Shown here: in pieces, positions 22,391-24,186 of the stretch
How positions within the stretch are numbered: the first letter of the stretch is position 1
Layout of the letters: every line of letters starts with the position of its first letter
NCBI GenBank assembly: GCA_964595945.1
Contig: CAZQSL010000046.1
Span: forward strand, 1-24,186
DNA: 24,186 nt
Direction: 5' to 3'
From: CAZQSL01 sp964595945
GTDB taxonomy: Bacteria; UBP15; UBA6099; JAJRTR01
Program-made: the position numbers and the translations under genes
Notes under the pieces: generated by a model
Seen by the model: the letters and a program-made list of their open reading frames with translations, nothing else
What the model was told of the DNA's origin: nothing
Databases searched by the model: none

Positions 22391-23626
22391 TCATGCCGGC
22401 AGGCCGAGCGAGTCGCGCAGGAGAGGGAAATCGGCGGTGGTGGCGATGCCGGTGCGCAGGAGGGTTTCGATGTCGGAGACGGATTCGAGGCGGATGTTGT
22501 CGCGTTTGGGTTTCCAGACGAAACGCGGGTATGCCGTGATGTCTGAGAAGTTGAAGTCGACGATGCGGCGGACGATCTGGTCGTTGATGACGGAGTCGGC
22601 GATGTCGACGCGGAGAAATGAGAGGAAGTCGTCGAGGGTTTCGCGGTGGACCGAGCCGAGGGCGAGGGAGCCTGAGCGCATGCCTTCGCTGGAAGTGAGA
22701 GTCTGGCCGAGGATGCCCTTGACGATCTGGCGGTCGTGGTATTCGATGGCGTCGGCGAAACCTGCCTGTCCGGCGGCGGTGACGAATTCGATGTCCATGT
22801 CGTCGGGGAGAGTGATGGCGGTGTTGTTGACGATGTCGCGCAGGACGCGTTTGAGGTCTTCCTGGCGGGAGGCGCTTGTGGAGCCGGCGGGGTATTTACC
22901 GATGCGGGTGGGCGCGCCGAAGGTTTCGAGGTAGATGTTCCACCATTTCATGAGGAAGTCTTTTGACCACCAGTGTTTGTAGACCGAGCGCAGGTCGCTG
23001 CGGCCCCAGGGGCGGCTGTATTCGGGGAGGTATGTGTAGATGGCGAATTTCCACTGGGGGAGGGGGATGCTCGCGCCGGTTTCGTCGATGAGGTTGAGGG
23101 ATGTGATGTTGCCGAAGCGGTCGGTGTCGAATGCGAAGTCGGCGGGGTTTTTGTGGCGGATGGCGCAGAGAGCCCATTTGCCGGGGTGGGTGGAGGATGG
23201 GGAGAATATCATTTCGGAGACGGAATAGCCGTGGATGAGTGCGCTGGTGATGCCGAAAAGGGACTGGATGAAAGATCCGCTGAGGTTTTCGAGTGAGGAT
23301 TTGACGAGGGCGGCGGTTTCGATGTCGGCGGGGGATTGTGATGCGGGGAGTATGTCCCAGTCGCAGGAGACGACGGCGAAGCGTTTGTAGTTGATGGCCA
23401 TGCGGACTTGTGCGTCGGTCATCATTTTGTCGTAGATGTCCAGGCCGTGGCGTTTGATGAGGTCGTCGGGATTGAGGAAAGATGAAAATCCGCCGGGGCC
23501 GCGCTGGCTTGATATCTCGACGTCGGCGGCGCGTTCGGTAGCGATCTGTTTTTGAGTGGGGGGCGCGGCGGCAGGTGCCGTGAAGAGTGATTTGATGAGT
23601 GTCATGGGGTTGCGTGGTGATTTCAT
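22391..23626 (-). CDS. Mu-like prophage portal protein (DUF935, gp29-like)
   Basis: A 411-residue DUF935 protein, the portal of Mu-like phages through which DNA is packed. Visible family features: MTDAQVRMAINYKRFAVVSC, IHGYSVSEMIFSP, RPWGRSDLRSVYKHWWSKDF, NIYLETFGAPTRIGKYP and LTSSEGMRSGSLALGSVHRE. The C-terminus stops at FPLLRDSLGLPA, earlier than in Mu gp29 (about 512 residues), so the tail may be shortened. The ATG at 23626 has AAAGGA nine bases upstream. No terminase, head or tail gene flanks it; the downstream neighbour is a chromosomal zinc transporter and upstream are only small ORFs and a repeat. This points to a decayed prophage, though this gene itself is intact. Confidence 0.9.
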   Translation of the reverse strand: MKSPRNPMTLIKSLFTAPAAAPPTQKQIATERAADVEISSQRGPGGFSSFLNPDDLIKRHGLDIYDKMMTDAQVRMAINYKRFAVVSCDWDILPASQSPADIETAALVKSSLENLSGSFIQSLFGITSALIHGYSVSEMIFSPSSTHPGKWALCAIRHKNPADFAFDTDRFGNITSLNLIDETGASIPLPQWKFAIYTYLPEYSRPWGRSDLRSVYKHWWSKDFLMKWWNIYLETFGAPTRIGKYPAGSTSASRQEDLKRVLRDIVNNTAITLPDDMDIEFVTAAGQAGFADAIEYHDRQIVKGILGQTLTSSEGMRSGSLALGSVHRETLDDFLSFLRVDIADSVINDQIVRRIVDFNFSDITAYPRFVWKPKRDNIRLESVSDIETLLRTGIATTADFPLLRDSLGLPA

Positions 23627-23657
23627 TTGCGTGTTCCTTTCGTGGTGTTTGATTTGT

Positions 23658-23750
23658 GGTGGCGTAAGGCTTTGTGGCAGGGAGTGGAGACTCCTACATC
23701 AGGGACAGGAGATGAAAATGAAGGATTCTTCGCTTCGCCCGCAATGACGG
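23658..23750 (+). repeat. Modular intergenic repeat, copy D, joined to a widespread repeat
   Basis: GGTGGCGTAAGGC matches the 5' module of the family and GGCAGGGAGTGGAGACTCC its 3' module, with the middle hairpin block missing. It is followed by GAAGGATTCTTCGCTTCGCC and GCAATGAC, the reverse of the 'GTCATTGCGGGCGAAGCGAAG' intergenic repeat found in many unrelated bacteria. It lies between the portal gene and the Cys-rich ORF and probably arrived by insertion into the phage operon. Confidence 0.6.
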
Positions 23751-23768
23751 TGGTGGTGAGGCGGTGGA

Positions 23769-23960
23769 TCAGGTGGCGGGTTTGACGTGAGGTTTTTTGA
23801 TGCCGAGGCGGGTGGCGGTGGAGTTGTCGAGTTTGAGGGAGCAGTATTTTCTGTTGGAGCGGTAGGTGCGTTTGTCGAATGCGGAGATGGTGCGGCAGGG
23901 TGCGGAGAGTGGGCATTGTGCGCATCGGGCGAACATTTTGCAGGTGCCGAAACAGTCCAT
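23769..23960 (-). CDS. Small Cys-rich protein, probable phage gene
   Basis: A 63-residue protein starting MDCFGTCKMFARCAQCPLSA, with an ATG at 23960 that has AGGAGG eight bases upstream, one of the best sites in the window. The first 20 residues hold five Cys (C-x3-C-x5-C-x2-C-x5-C spacing, the last at APC), followed by a basic stretch (FDKRTYRSNRKYCSLKL) with one more Cys, so it may bind zinc. No family recognised. It lies between the HTH fragment and the portal gene in the same direction, with a repeat inserted before the portal gene. Probably a leftover of the prophage's small-gene set. Confidence 0.6.
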   Translation of the reverse strand: MDCFGTCKMFARCAQCPLSAPCRTISAFDKRTYRSNRKYCSLKLDNSTATRLGIKKPHVKPAT

Positions 23961-24049
23961 GTGTTTGACCTCCTGAGACAATGATTAGGCCGTGTGGCGG
24001 GTATGGCGAAGCCGGGTGTCATTTGAGAGCAGGATTTCTGTCGAAGGAT

Positions 24050-24142
24050 TCAGGCGGATATGGAGCGTGCGATAGTGGCGAGGTGGCGGAAGGCGGTGGA
24101 GCGCGGGAGGCCGCAGGCGAGGGCGATTTCGCTAGTGTACTG
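24050..24142 (-). pseudogene. C-terminal HTH fragment cut off at its 5' end
   Basis: On the minus strand the frame reads QYTSEIALACGLPRSTAFRH and LATIARSISA, a clear helix-turn-helix, and ends in TGA at 24050-24052. Just upstream (24143-24145) is an in-frame TAA and the sequence changes from GC-rich to AT-rich, so the gene's start has been replaced by other DNA. The next gene in this direction is the Cys-rich ORF at 23960. Likely a phage regulator or small-terminase-like protein; family not determined. Confidence 0.5.
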
Positions 24143-24186
24143 TTACAGAAACAGCTTTACAATAATTGACCTTATCCAAAATCTCA
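24141..24186. other. Abrupt junction to AT-rich DNA, possible mobile-element end
   Basis: From 24141 the sequence TGTTACAGAAACAGCTTTAC and beyond is AT-rich and unrelated to the GC-rich prophage DNA before it. A start with TGT and interruption of the HTH frame suit the terminus of an insertion sequence, but only 46 bases are visible. Confidence 0.3.

Overview
The window looks like chromosomal DNA of a diderm (Gram-negative type) bacterium. Evidence is a periplasmic Skp/OmpH-like chaperone, a lipoprotein with a lipobox, a TolB-like secreted propeller and a full group 1 sigma factor. The phylum cannot be read from the sequence alone; no gene points to a well-known genus. Base composition is uneven: the first 2.9 kb and the 7.4-8.2 and 13-14.9 kb gaps are AT-rich, while 16.5-24.1 kb is clearly GC-rich.

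Layout. (1) 0-3 kb, minus strand: a small operon of an exported mini-peptide ORF broken by an amber codon, a beta-propeller lipoprotein and an exported protein resembling a subtilase propeptide without its protease. (2) 3.0-7.4 kb, minus strand: a compact operon of three GT4 glycosyltransferases and a zinc-ribbon SAM methyltransferase, suited to making a surface polysaccharide. (3) 7.4-8.25 kb: a gene-free AT-rich gap holding a perfect 16-bp parS (ParB-binding) palindrome and a nearby inverted repeat. (4) 8.26-11.85 kb: a class I CoA-transferase, a bidirectional terminator, the primary sigma factor and a Skp-like chaperone. (5) 11.9-14.1 kb: a tyrosine recombinase, an excisionase-like HTH protein with a strong promoter, and a winged-helix-like protein. 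(6) 14.1-14.9 kb: a mostly non-coding stretch with a possible gene remnant, a GC hairpin and a large imperfect palindrome inside a short ORF. (7) 14.9-16.5 kb: a TolB-like propeller, a small protein, and a broken 3' end of a glycosyltransferase that is an inverted copy of the one at 3.0 kb. (8) 16.5-22.4 kb: a polytopic GT-C-like membrane protein, RsuA-family pseudouridine synthase and Nudix hydrolase on the minus strand, then a phosphodiester glycosidase, a DUF3467 protein and a CDF zinc transporter on the plus strand. (9) 22.4-24.1 kb: a Mu-like portal gene, a Cys-rich small ORF and a cut-off HTH fragment, the remains of a prophage.

The most notable points are the parS site next to a polysaccharide operon, the amber-interrupted secreted peptide translationally coupled to a lipoprotein, a modular family of intergenic repeats (four copies), an inverted duplication flanking the 3.0-16.4 kb core, and the 14.74-14.83 kb palindrome. 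No CRISPR array, rRNA or convincing tRNA was seen.
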